A stretch of DNA of 22,399 nucleotides from a virus: positions 1-22,399 of the IMG/VR virus record IMGVR_UViG_3300032160_001448; one strand, given 5' to 3'. Every line of letters begins with the position of its first letter. Position 1 is the first letter of the stretch. Of the stretch, positions 1 through 7,299 are shown one piece after another. The notes beneath the pieces are model-generated. The model was not told the DNA's origin. It saw only the letters and a list, made by a program, of their open reading frames with translations, and ran no database searches. The position numbers and the translations under genes were made by a program.

Positions 1-2
1 GT

Positions 3-134
3 CATCTGGATGCTCGTACGACTCGGCACCCCGGCTACACCATCAGCATTACGAAGCGGAAACGGATCGAGCACATCTTTGGCTGGCTGAAGACGACCGC
101 GCTGATGCGCAAACTGCGCCACCGTGGCGTGCCC
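3..134 (+). pseudogene. IS5-family transposase, 3' remnant
   Basis: Frame 3 of the plus strand reads, with no stop, a stretch rich in the signatures of the C-terminal part of IS5-family DDE transposases: a HPGY segment, then KRKRIEHIFGWLKT, then a basic tail ending RHRGV. The E of RIEHIFGW corresponds to the third catalytic acid (the E of DDE) in this family. After about position 131 the frame stops looking like a transposase: the expected aromatic tail (of the type WxFTxxAAAYNLVRM) is absent and the frame runs into antisense lpxD. The element is therefore broken at its 3' end a few bases before the lpxD stop codon. The 5' part lies outside the window. No terminal inverted repeat is visible at the break, so a remnant rather than an active copy is most likely. 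Confidence 0.72.
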
Positions 135-143
135 TACCGACGG

Positions 144-1166
144 TTACCTCTCCAACTCCGCGACCCGCCGTTTCAGCTCTGCCATTTCGCGGCGCATGTC
201 GGGGAGCTTGGCGAGGTTGGCGAGCTGCTCCAGGTGCTGGCGCAAGGGGCGCGCGGGCGTGCCCCACACGGTCTCCCCGGAGTGCACCACCTTCGACGTG
301 AGCACGCCGCAGCCGGAACCCAGCACGGCCCGCGATTCGATGCGCGCCTTGTCGCCGATCCCCACCTGGCCGCCGATCATGGCGTGGTCCTCTACCACCA
401 CGGAGCCCGAAAAGCCCGTTTGCGCCGCCACCACCACGTGGCGGCCGATGCGGCAGTTGTGCGCCACGTGCACCATGTTGTCGAGCTTGGTGCCTTCGCC
501 GATCGTGGTCACCCCGAGCGCGGCGCGATCGATGCAAGAGTTGGCGCCGATCTCGACGAAATCGCCGATCTCGACGCGGCCCACTTGCGGAAACTTGTGC
601 CAGCGGTCGTCCTCCAGCACGTAGCCGAACCCGTCGGCGCCAATCACGGCGCCGGAATGAATGATGACGCCGCGCCCTATGTCCACGTTGTCGTAAATGG
701 TGACGTTGGGATGGAGCACCGTGCCTTCGCCCAGCACCACGCGCTTGCCGACCACGCAGCCCGCGCCGATGCTCACCGCAACTCCCGCGCGCGTTCCATC
801 GCCCACCACCGCGTGCGGCCCGACAAAAACCAGCGCGCCCAGCTCGACGCCGGAGCCCACCACCGCCGTGGGATGGATGCCGGGCTTCAACTCCGCCGTC
901 GGGTAGAAGCGGTTCATCGCGCGCGCGAACGCGGTGCGCGGTTCCGGCACGCGGATCACAGTGCGGTAACACGGGCTCGGCCATTCGAGCGGCACCAGCA
1001 GACACCCCGCCGCCGAAAGTTCGGCCTGCGCCGCGGCTTTCCGCCCGCCGACAAACGCCACCTCCGACGCGCCGGCAGTTTCGATCGCCGCCGCGCCGAT
1101 CAGTTCCTTCTCGCCGTCGCCTTCAAACGTGGCGCTCAGCCACTCGGCCAGTTCACGAACTCGCAT
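144..1166 (-). CDS. lpxD: UDP-3-O-acylglucosamine N-acyltransferase LpxD
   Basis: LpxD adds the second, N-linked 3-hydroxyacyl chain to UDP-3-O-acylglucosamine from acyl-ACP, the third step of lipid A synthesis, in the cytoplasm at the inner membrane. The 340-residue product has the usual length (E. coli 341). Residues 1-95 form the N-terminal uridine-binding-like domain with a conserved FVGGRKAAAQ stretch. Residues 96-300 are left-handed beta-helix hexapeptide repeats (IGAGCVVG, VVIGADGFGY, IGANSCIDR and others). The catalytic histidine is expected at H236 in HVAHN, followed by AAQTGFSGS. The C-terminus (305-340) is a charged helix, as in the trimeric family. The ATG at 1166 has only a weak AGGG upstream. 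The gene stands alone here, divergent from typA, with no other lpx genes in view. It may be one of several lpxD copies in the genome; that cannot be judged here. Confidence 0.95.
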   Translation of the reverse strand: MRVRELAEWLSATFEGDGEKELIGAAAIETAGASEVAFVGGRKAAAQAELSAAGCLLVPLEWPSPCYRTVIRVPEPRTAFARAMNRFYPTAELKPGIHPTAVVGSGVELGALVFVGPHAVVGDGTRAGVAVSIGAGCVVGKRVVLGEGTVLHPNVTIYDNVDIGRGVIIHSGAVIGADGFGYVLEDDRWHKFPQVGRVEIGDFVEIGANSCIDRAALGVTTIGEGTKLDNMVHVAHNCRIGRHVVVAAQTGFSGSVVVEDHAMIGGQVGIGDKARIESRAVLGSGCGVLTSKVVHSGETVWGTPARPLRQHLEQLANLAKLPDMRREMAELKRRVAELER

Positions 1167-1271
1167 GGCCCTATCATGACAAATCCATCACGTGCCGGGG
1201 CACAATGCTAAACTGAAGGTTCGCGGCCCTCCAACGGCGGCGCCCGAGACTCTTCCAATCGAAATCATTAG
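1167..1271. promoter_or_regulatory. Divergent lpxD-typA spacer, presumed promoters
   Basis: Both flanking genes start here and point outward, so the 105-bp spacer should hold both promoters. I see no convincing paired -35/-10 boxes. The stretch around 1205-1215 (AATGCTAAACT) is the only AT-rich piece and could supply a -10 element for typA. A short perfect inverted repeat (GTGCC-GG-GGCAC, 1192-1203) is present and could be an operator or chance. There is no clear Shine-Dalgarno in front of typA. Confidence 0.35.
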
Positions 1272-3068
1272 ATGAAAATCAGCAATACAGCCATCCGCAA
1301 TGTCGCCATCATTGCCCACGTCGACCATGGGAAAACCACGCTCGTCGACGCCATGCTCCACCAGAGTGGCATCTTCCGCGACAACGAGCAGACCGTCGAG
1401 CGGGTGATGGATTCCAACGACCTGGAGCGCGAGCGCGGCATCACCATCCTCAGCAAGATCACCGGCGTGCGCTACCAGGGCGTCAAGATCAATATCGTCG
1501 ATACCCCCGGCCATAGCGATTTCGGCGGCGAAGTGGAGCGTGCGCTCAAGATCGTCGACGGCGTGATGCTGCTCGTCGATGCGAGCGAAGGACCGCTGCC
1601 GCAGACGCGCTACGTGCTTTCCAAGGCGCTCGAGGCCCATCTGCCGCCCATCGTGGTGATCAACAAGATCGATCGTCCCGACGCGCGCTGCCAGGACGTG
1701 CTCAACGAGATCTACGACCTGTTCATCGACCTCGACGCCACCGAAGACCAGCTCGATTTCAAGGTGCTCTACGCCATCTCAAAAACCGGCGTGGCCAAAG
1801 AGTCGCTCGACGATCCTTCCACCGACCTGCGCCCTCTGTTCGATGCCATCCTGGCCCACATCCCGCCGCCCGTTGGCGAGCCCGATGAGGTGCTGCAGAT
1901 GCTGGTCGCCAACCTGGATTACAGCGACTACCTGGGCCGGCTCGCGATCGGCCGCGTCTTCCATGGCACGCTGAACTTCGGCGACACCGTGGCCGTCGCC
2001 AAGCGCGATGGATCGCTGCAGACGACCAAGATTACCAAGCTCTATTCATTCGAGGGACTGAAGCGGGTGGACGAAACGGTGGGCCGGCCCGGCGATATCC
2101 TCGCCATCGCCGGCGTGGAAGGCATCACCATCGGCGAAACCGTCACCAGCGCCGAGACCCCCATGCCGCTGCCGCATGTGGCGATCGATGAGCCCACCAT
2201 CGCCATGGCGTTCACCATCAACACGTCGCCCTTCGCCGGCCGCGAGGGGCAATGGGTGACGTCGCGCAACCTGCGCGAGCGGCTGGATAAAGAGCTGCTC
2301 ACCAATGTTTCCATCCGCGTGGAGGAGTTGGGACACGACACCTTCAAAGTGATGGGTCGCGGCGAACTGCAACTGGCCATCCTGGTCGAAATGATGCGCC
2401 GCGAAGGTTATGAGCTGGCCGTGGGCAAGCCTGAAATCCTCACCCGCACCGTGCACGGCAAGATCGAGGAGCCGATCGAGCTGCTGGTCATCGATTGTCC
2501 GGAGAATTTCCTCGGCGTGGTGATTGAGAAGCTGGGCGCGCGCAAGGGCAAGATGAACAAAATGGTGAACCACGGCTCGGGCCGCGTGCGCCTGGAGTTT
2601 CTGATCCCGTCGCGCGGCCTCATCGGCCTGCGCAGCGAAATCCTCACCGATACGCGCGGCACCGCCATCATGAATTCGCTCTTTCACGGTTACATCGAGT
2701 GGCAGGGCGATATCCCAATGCGGCCCACCGGATCGCTGGTGGCAGACCGGCCCGGCAGAACCACCGGCCACGCGATTTTCAATTTGCAGGAGCGCGGCGA
2801 GATTTTCGTTGCCCCCGGCGCCGAGGTTTACGAAGGCATGGTGATTGGCGAGAACGCACGCGAGAAGGACCTCGACGTCAATATCGTCAAGGAGAAGAAA
2901 CTCACCAACATGCGCGCCTCCACCGCCGATGAAGCCATCCGCCTGGTGCCGCCCCGCATCCTGAACCTGGAACAAGCCATCGAATTCATCCGCGAGGACG
3001 AGTTGGTTGAGGTGACGCCTTCCTCGATTCGCCTGCGCAAGAAGATTCTCAAATCCAACCAGCGGTAG
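1272..3068 (+). CDS. typA: Ribosome-associated GTPase TypA/BipA
   Basis: TypA/BipA is a translational GTPase of the EF-G/LepA class that binds the ribosome and supports 50S assembly and growth under cold and other stress. The 598-residue product matches the family (about 600-610). GTPase motifs are intact: P-loop AHVDHGKT (15-22), switch I RERGITI (53-59), DTPGH (77-81) and NKID (131-134). They are followed by a domain II beta-barrel (about 200-300), an EF-G-like domain III ([12 protein letters not shown]) and the BipA-specific C-terminal domain, with [20 protein letters not shown] and the ending SIRLRKKIL. The start was chosen because it puts the P-loop at the usual distance from the N-terminus; no strong ribosome-binding site precedes it. 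It is probably monocistronic, since the next gene is unrelated and separated by a palindrome. Confidence 0.97.
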   Translation: MKISNTAIRNVAIIAHVDHGKTTLVDAMLHQSGIFRDNEQTVERVMDSNDLERERGITILSKITGVRYQGVKINIVDTPGHSDFGGEVERALKIVDGVMLLVDASEGPLPQTRYVLSKALEAHLPPIVVINKIDRPDARCQDVLNEIYDLFIDLDATEDQLDFKVLYAISKTGVAKESLDDPSTDLRPLFDAILAHIPPPVGEPDEVLQMLVANLDYSDYLGRLAIGRVFHGTLNFGDTVAVAKRDGSLQTTKITKLYSFEGLKRVDETVGRPGDILAIAGVEGITIGETVTSAETPMPLPHVAIDEPTIAMAFTINTSPFAGREGQWVTSRNLRERLDKELLTNVSIRVEELGHDTFKVMGRGELQLAILVEMMRREGYELAVGKPEILTRTVHGKIEEPIELLVIDCPENFLGVVIEKLGARKGKMNKMVNHGSGRVRLEFLIPSRGLIGLRSEILTDTRGTAIMNSLFHGYIEWQGDIPMRPTGSLVADRPGRTTGHAIFNLQERGEIFVAPGAEVYEGMVIGENAREKDLDVNIVKEKKLTNMRASTADEAIRLVPPRILNLEQAIEFIREDELVEVTPSSIRLRKKILKSNQR

Positions 3069-3085
3069 CCGCGGGTATTCCGTAG

Positions 3086-3105
3086 GGGCCGGGCATGCCC
3101 GGCCC
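3086..3105. repeat. Perfect 20-bp GC palindrome after typA
   Basis: Two 10-base arms (GGGCCGGGCA / TGCCCGGCCC) form an uninterrupted palindrome 18 bases past the typA stop, in the 55-76 bp gap before the next gene. There is no following T-run, so it is not a standard intrinsic terminator, although it could act as a transcript 3' stabiliser. Its make-up and intergenic position suit a dispersed REP-like palindrome. Only one exact copy is in the window. Confidence 0.5.
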
Positions 3106-3144
3106 GCTCGGGCTTAAGCTGAAATGTTCGAGAGGAACATTCAG

Positions 3145-5331
3145 ATGAGATACCCGTGTGCGCCGGTTCGATCAGCCGCCGTGCTGGTTCTACTGCTGGC
3201 CGTTGCTTTCCAAGCCAAATCGCAAGACGCCGTCTATCGCCCCAAGAACCAGCTCATCCCCGCTTCCGGCTGCCTGACGATGAAGGGCGCCTGGGAAGGC
3301 GGTTCCACCTCCTGCACCGAAGCCAGCCATCAACTCTGGCTGAAGGACGTCCAGCACTGGCGGATGGAGCGGAAGATCCGCATCGGCTACAACTCCTCCC
3401 GATATGAGCGGCCGGAGCTGCGATGGACGCAATCCAGTTTCATGCAGCCGCAGATGATGGTCCACGACCGCTACTTCTACGATCCTGTCGCCGGCAAATA
3501 CACGGTTGACCGCTACCTCGACGACCTCGAACAACGGTACGGCGGAATCGATTCTGTTCTCATCTGGTCGACCTATCCGAATATGGGCATCGACAATCGC
3601 AACCAGTTGGACATGGTGAGAAGCATGCCCGGCGGCGTGGACGGCATAAAGCAGATGGTCGCGGATTTTCACCGCCGCGGCGTGCGCGTTCTCTTCCCCA
3701 TGATGATGTGGGACCAGGGAACGCGCGACCCGGGCAGCGCATGGCCCGGCGCGATCGCCGCATTGGTGAAAGAGATCGACGCCGATGGCATCAACGGCGA
3801 CACGCAGGACGGAGTTCCTCTCGAGTTCTCGCTGGCCGCCGACCGCGCCGGGCATCCCCTGGCGTTCGAACCGGAAGGCGGTCCGTCGGATGAAGCGCTG
3901 GCCTGGAACCTCATGACCTGGGGACAGTATGGCGGCCAGTTCGATTTCGTTCCGGGCGTGGATAAGTACCGCTGGCTGGAACCGAAACACATGGTGCACA
4001 TCTCCGACCGTTGGAATCGAAGCAAGACAGATGACCTGCAGTACGCATTTTTCAACGGCGAGGGCTGGGAAGCGTGGGAAAACATTTGGGGCATCTGGAA
4101 CGGCATCACGCCGCGCGATGCAGAGGCGACGCGCCGGGTGGCGGCTCTGGAACGCGGCATCGCCGGGTTCGTCATCAGCCCGGAATGGGAACCGTTCTAT
4201 CCGGTGCATCGCTATGGCGTGTTCGCCAGCCGCTGGCCGCTCGGCGATGAAACCGTATGGACCATCGTGAACCGCAACGAATATGACATCGACGGCCGCC
4301 AGATGACGATCCCGCATCGCGACGGCGTCCGCTATTTCGACTTGTATCGGGGGTCCGAGTTGGACGCCGCGCGCGAACCGGCGGGCGACGTGCTGTCCTT
4401 TCCCCTCGAAGCGCGAGGCTACGGCGCCGTTCTTGCCACTCATGGCGAACCAGCGGACACGCAGCGAAAACTCATGGCGAAGATGAAATCCATGACGGCG
4501 CAGCCGTTGTCGAGCTATTCGAACGTTTGGAAAACGCTGCCGCAGAAGCTCGTTGACATCCGTCCCACCGCACCGGCCTCCTCGGCGCCGGAAGGGATGA
4601 TTCGCATTCCTGCGGGCGACTTCCTGTTCAAGGTGGAGGGGATCGAAATCGAAGGGTCGAACGACGCCGGCGTGGACGTGCAGTACCCTTGGGAGCCGGA
4701 CGCCCGCCGCTTCCACGAGCACCGAATGACGATTCATTCCTTCTATATCGATAAGTATCCGGTGACCAACGCGCAGTTCAAGAGGTTCCTCGACGCATCG
4801 CGCTATCATCCCAGGGACGATCAGAACTTCCTGCGGGATTGGAAGGATGGCACGTTTCCGGAAGGCTGGGCCAACAAGCCCGTGACGTGGGTTTCACAAC
4901 AGGACGCTCGCGCCTATGCGGTCTGGGCCGGTAAGCGTCTTCCGCGCGAGTGGGAGTGGCAATATGCCGCTCAAGGCACCGATGGCCGCCTCTATCCGTG
5001 GGGCAATGACTGGCGGCCTGCGGCAGTCCCTGCCCCGCAGACCGGGCGAACGATGGCCGGCCCCGACAACGTCGACGCGCACCCGGGCGGAGCGAGCCCG
5101 TTCGGCGTCATGGACCTGGTGGGCAACGTCTGGCAGTGGACCGATGAATATATCGATGAGCACACGCGAGCCGGCATCCTGCGCGGGGGCAGTTACTACC
5201 AGCCGCAGGGATCGATCTGGTATTTTCCGCAGGCATACCGCAATGACCAGCACGGCAAGCTGCTGCTGATGGCGCCCACCTACGATCGCTCCGGCGGACT
5301 CGGCTTCCGCTGCGTCGTCGATGCTCCGTAG
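3145..5331 (+). CDS. Exported TIM-barrel / SUMF1-fold fusion protein
   Basis: The start is taken at the ATG at 3145 because GAGAGGA lies 8 bases upstream and a signal peptide follows at once (basic RYPCAPVRS, then AAVLVLLLAVAF). An in-frame ATG at 3124 lacks such support. The product is about 728 residues. Roughly residues 95-430 look like a glycosidase-type TIM barrel: DSVLIWSTYPNMG, HRRGVRVLFPMMMWDQGTRD and DADGINGDTQDG resemble successive beta-strand ends carrying acidic residues. The exact GH family is not recognised. From about residue 483 (EGMIRIPAGDF) to the end it is a SUMF1/FGE-fold domain, with YIDKYPVTNAQFKRF, GKRLPREWEWQYAA, YPWGN, DLVGNVWQWT, LRGGSYY and LGFRC. The catalytic cysteine pair of true formylglycine-generating enzymes is not there: the segment after RGGSYY reads QPQGSIWYF. 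It is therefore probably a carbohydrate- or ligand-binding module rather than a sulfatase activator. It converges on the GH2 gene. Confidence 0.8.
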   Translation: MRYPCAPVRSAAVLVLLLAVAFQAKSQDAVYRPKNQLIPASGCLTMKGAWEGGSTSCTEASHQLWLKDVQHWRMERKIRIGYNSSRYERPELRWTQSSFMQPQMMVHDRYFYDPVAGKYTVDRYLDDLEQRYGGIDSVLIWSTYPNMGIDNRNQLDMVRSMPGGVDGIKQMVADFHRRGVRVLFPMMMWDQGTRDPGSAWPGAIAALVKEIDADGINGDTQDGVPLEFSLAADRAGHPLAFEPEGGPSDEALAWNLMTWGQYGGQFDFVPGVDKYRWLEPKHMVHISDRWNRSKTDDLQYAFFNGEGWEAWENIWGIWNGITPRDAEATRRVAALERGIAGFVISPEWEPFYPVHRYGVFASRWPLGDETVWTIVNRNEYDIDGRQMTIPHRDGVRYFDLYRGSELDAAREPAGDVLSFPLEARGYGAVLATHGEPADTQRKLMAKMKSMTAQPLSSYSNVWKTLPQKLVDIRPTAPASSAPEGMIRIPAGDFLFKVEGIEIEGSNDAGVDVQYPWEPDARRFHEHRMTIHSFYIDKYPVTNAQFKRFLDASRYHPRDDQNFLRDWKDGTFPEGWANKPVTWVSQQDARAYAVWAGKRLPREWEWQYAAQGTDGRLYPWGNDWRPAAVPAPQTGRTMAGPDNVDAHPGGASPFGVMDLVGNVWQWTDEYIDEHTRAGILRGGSYYQPQGSIWYFPQAYRNDQHGKLLLMAPTYDRSGGLGFRCVVDAP

Positions 5332-5342
5332 CAAGCGCCGTA

Positions 5343-7148
5343 CTATCGGGGCGCCGCGGCCGGCGAGCGATAGAAATCGCGGAGCACATAGTAGGCTGCC
5401 TTCTTCTCCCCGCGGTCGCTGAGGAGGCCTTTGCGGTTGTAGTAATCCTGCACTCCGGTGAGGAAGCGCCGGGGGCAGCGGAAATCCATCAGAATCCAGG
5501 CCGACATACCTTGCAGAAAGGGGATGCGCTGCAACATAGCCATCTGATGGCGGTAGACATTGGCCTGATACTCCTCGGTCCAGGCGGTGGTGGCGTCACC
5601 GTGGCTGCCGGCGGGAGCTTCGGCGCCGAATTCGCTCATCACCAGCGGCTTGTCATAGACGGTTTGGAAGCTGGTGCGGTCGGCCTTCTCGGGTGGTCCA
5701 TCGTACCATCCGATGTACTCGTTACAACCCAGCACGTCGAGGGACTTCCCCAAGGGGTCGTCGATCATGATGGTGTTGGGCGCGCCGCCGTGCGGCAGGG
5801 TGGCGGCGGTGATGAGGCGGGTGGCATCCAGCTCGCGCGCCTTCGTGGCCAGTGAGGAGAGGAACTTGGTGCGAGCGTCGCCAAGCGGGGTTTCATTGGC
5901 TACGGACCACAGGATCACCGAGGCGCGGTTCTTGTCGCGCGAGATCATCTCCGCGAGTTGCCGCTCGGCCTTGGCATAGACCGCCGCATTCTCCCACTGC
6001 ACCGCCCAATAAACAGGAATCTCCGACCAGACCATCAGGCCCATCTCGTCCGCCAGGCGCGTCATCACTTCGTCATGCGGATAGTGGGCCAGGCGGACGA
6101 AATTACATCCCATCTCCTTGGCCCAACCGAGCAGCGTGCGGGCTTCGGCTTCGGAAAAAACGCGGCCTGAGCGGAACGGCGCCTCGGCGTGAATCGCAAC
6201 ACCGCGGAGGAATACGGGCTTGCCATTGAGCAAAATCTTCGTACCCGAGGTTGCGATACCGCGGAAACCGATACGGTCCTGCACGCGATCCGTCTCGGCT
6301 TCCACCGACACTTCATACAACTTGGGATTCTCCGGCGACCACAGCGAGAGCTTGACAGGGAAGGCGAACTGCGCGTAGCCATCCTCGCCGGTCTCGACCG
6401 AAACCGACGCGCCCGCTTCCGCAATGTGGACGACGACCTTCTGCCGTTTGCGCGTGCCATTCAGCCGCACCCAGCCGGCGACACGGTCGAGCGAGCTCTT
6501 CTCCAATTGCACCTGGTAATCCTGGATGAAGGTCTCGGGGACGTCAACCAGTTTCACATCGCGGGTAAGCCCGCCGTAGTTCCACCAATCGGTCATGGTA
6601 GGCGGGACAGCGTCCGGATGGCGTTGGTTGTCCACCTTGACGATCACCGCGTTGGCGCGGTCTTTGAGCAGACCTGTGACTTCGAACTGAAACGGGGTGA
6701 AGCCGCCTTCGTGCTGGCCCAGCTTCTTGCCATTGACGAAGACCACGGCCTTGTAATTGGCGGCGCCAAACCAAAGGAACTGGCGGCGCGGCGTGGCCGG
6801 CAGGGCGTAGTCGAATTCCCGCCGGTACCACATGCTGCCTTCATACCATAGAAGCTCGGGCCTCTGCGTGTTCCAATCGCCGGGCACCTGAAGAGCCGGC
6901 GCGGCAGGAAGAAAGGTGAGCTCGTACTTGTCGCCTTTGTCGCTGGGGACTCGGTTGGCGCCGAGCCCGCCGTCCGGGATGGGGTTGAGGTGGAAATCGT
7001 AATAGCCGGCCTCGTAGGGATCCATTAGCGACTGCCAACGGCCATTGAGGCTCGCGCCATGGCGGGCGGAGGGATTCTGGATCGTGTCGATCTGCTGGGC
7101 GGTTGCGGACCCGGTCAGCGCAAGAAAAAGGATCATGAAGATTCTCAT
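5343..7148 (-). CDS. Secreted GH2 beta-galactosidase/glucuronidase
   Basis: A glycoside hydrolase family 2 retaining exo-enzyme of 601 residues. The N-terminus is a signal peptide (MRIFMILFLALTGSATAQ), so it acts in the periplasm or outside the cell. Next come the sugar-binding jelly roll (about 30-200, with MWYRREFDY and NYKAVVFVNGKKLGQHEGGF), the Ig-like domain (about 205-300) and the TIM barrel (about 300-600). The barrel holds the expected catalytic pair: acid/base E419 in SVANE and nucleophile E506 in VMSEFG; NFVRLAHYPHDE and GLMVWSEIPVYW are also typical. The compact length and SEFG motif are closer to beta-glucuronidase-like GH2 enzymes than to long LacZ, but substrate cannot be read from sequence alone. 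No good ribosome-binding site is seen before the ATG at 7148. It is convergent with the SUMF1-fold gene 11 bp away; joint action on one polysaccharide is possible but not shown. Confidence 0.93.
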   Translation of the reverse strand: MRIFMILFLALTGSATAQQIDTIQNPSARHGASLNGRWQSLMDPYEAGYYDFHLNPIPDGGLGANRVPSDKGDKYELTFLPAAPALQVPGDWNTQRPELLWYEGSMWYRREFDYALPATPRRQFLWFGAANYKAVVFVNGKKLGQHEGGFTPFQFEVTGLLKDRANAVIVKVDNQRHPDAVPPTMTDWWNYGGLTRDVKLVDVPETFIQDYQVQLEKSSLDRVAGWVRLNGTRKRQKVVVHIAEAGASVSVETGEDGYAQFAFPVKLSLWSPENPKLYEVSVEAETDRVQDRIGFRGIATSGTKILLNGKPVFLRGVAIHAEAPFRSGRVFSEAEARTLLGWAKEMGCNFVRLAHYPHDEVMTRLADEMGLMVWSEIPVYWAVQWENAAVYAKAERQLAEMISRDKNRASVILWSVANETPLGDARTKFLSSLATKARELDATRLITAATLPHGGAPNTIMIDDPLGKSLDVLGCNEYIGWYDGPPEKADRTSFQTVYDKPLVMSEFGAEAPAGSHGDATTAWTEEYQANVYRHQMAMLQRIPFLQGMSAWILMDFRCPRRFLTGVQDYYNRKGLLSDRGEKKAAYYVLRDFYRSPAAAPR

Positions 7149-7219
7149 GCGCTATTCAGGATAGCGTGTGGCGCAGCGCGTGGATGCCGCCCGATTCTCC
7201 GTACCGGGTTGCCGGCAAT

Positions 7220-7274
7220 CGCTCCGAACGGTCGCGGTTCGGAACGCTATCGGAGCCGCGACCGTGAGGGAGCG
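7220..7274. repeat. Nested GC-rich palindrome (REP-like)
   Basis: The 151-bp gap between the start of the GH2 gene and the end of the tail-tip gene holds no gene. It has an outer inverted repeat CGCTCC (7220-7225) / GGAGCG (7269-7274) enclosing CGGTCGCGG (7229-7237) / CCGCGACCG (7256-7264). The loop is not T-rich and no poly-T follows on either strand. It could end or stabilise the phage-operon transcript, or be one of a family of dispersed intergenic palindromes. Confidence 0.5.
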
Positions 7275-7299
7275 TTGGTATCGCTATATGGGTCGAGGC

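Noticed and set aside
3190-4809. Minus-strand open frame of 539 codons opposite the SUMF1-fold fusion gene
   Set aside because: Histidine/arginine-rich antisense translation caused by high third-position GC; the plus strand has a signal peptide and clear domain motifs.
7149-7299. Intrinsic terminator for the phage operon
   Set aside because: The palindrome is present, but no T-run follows on the minus strand, so a standard terminator cannot be claimed.
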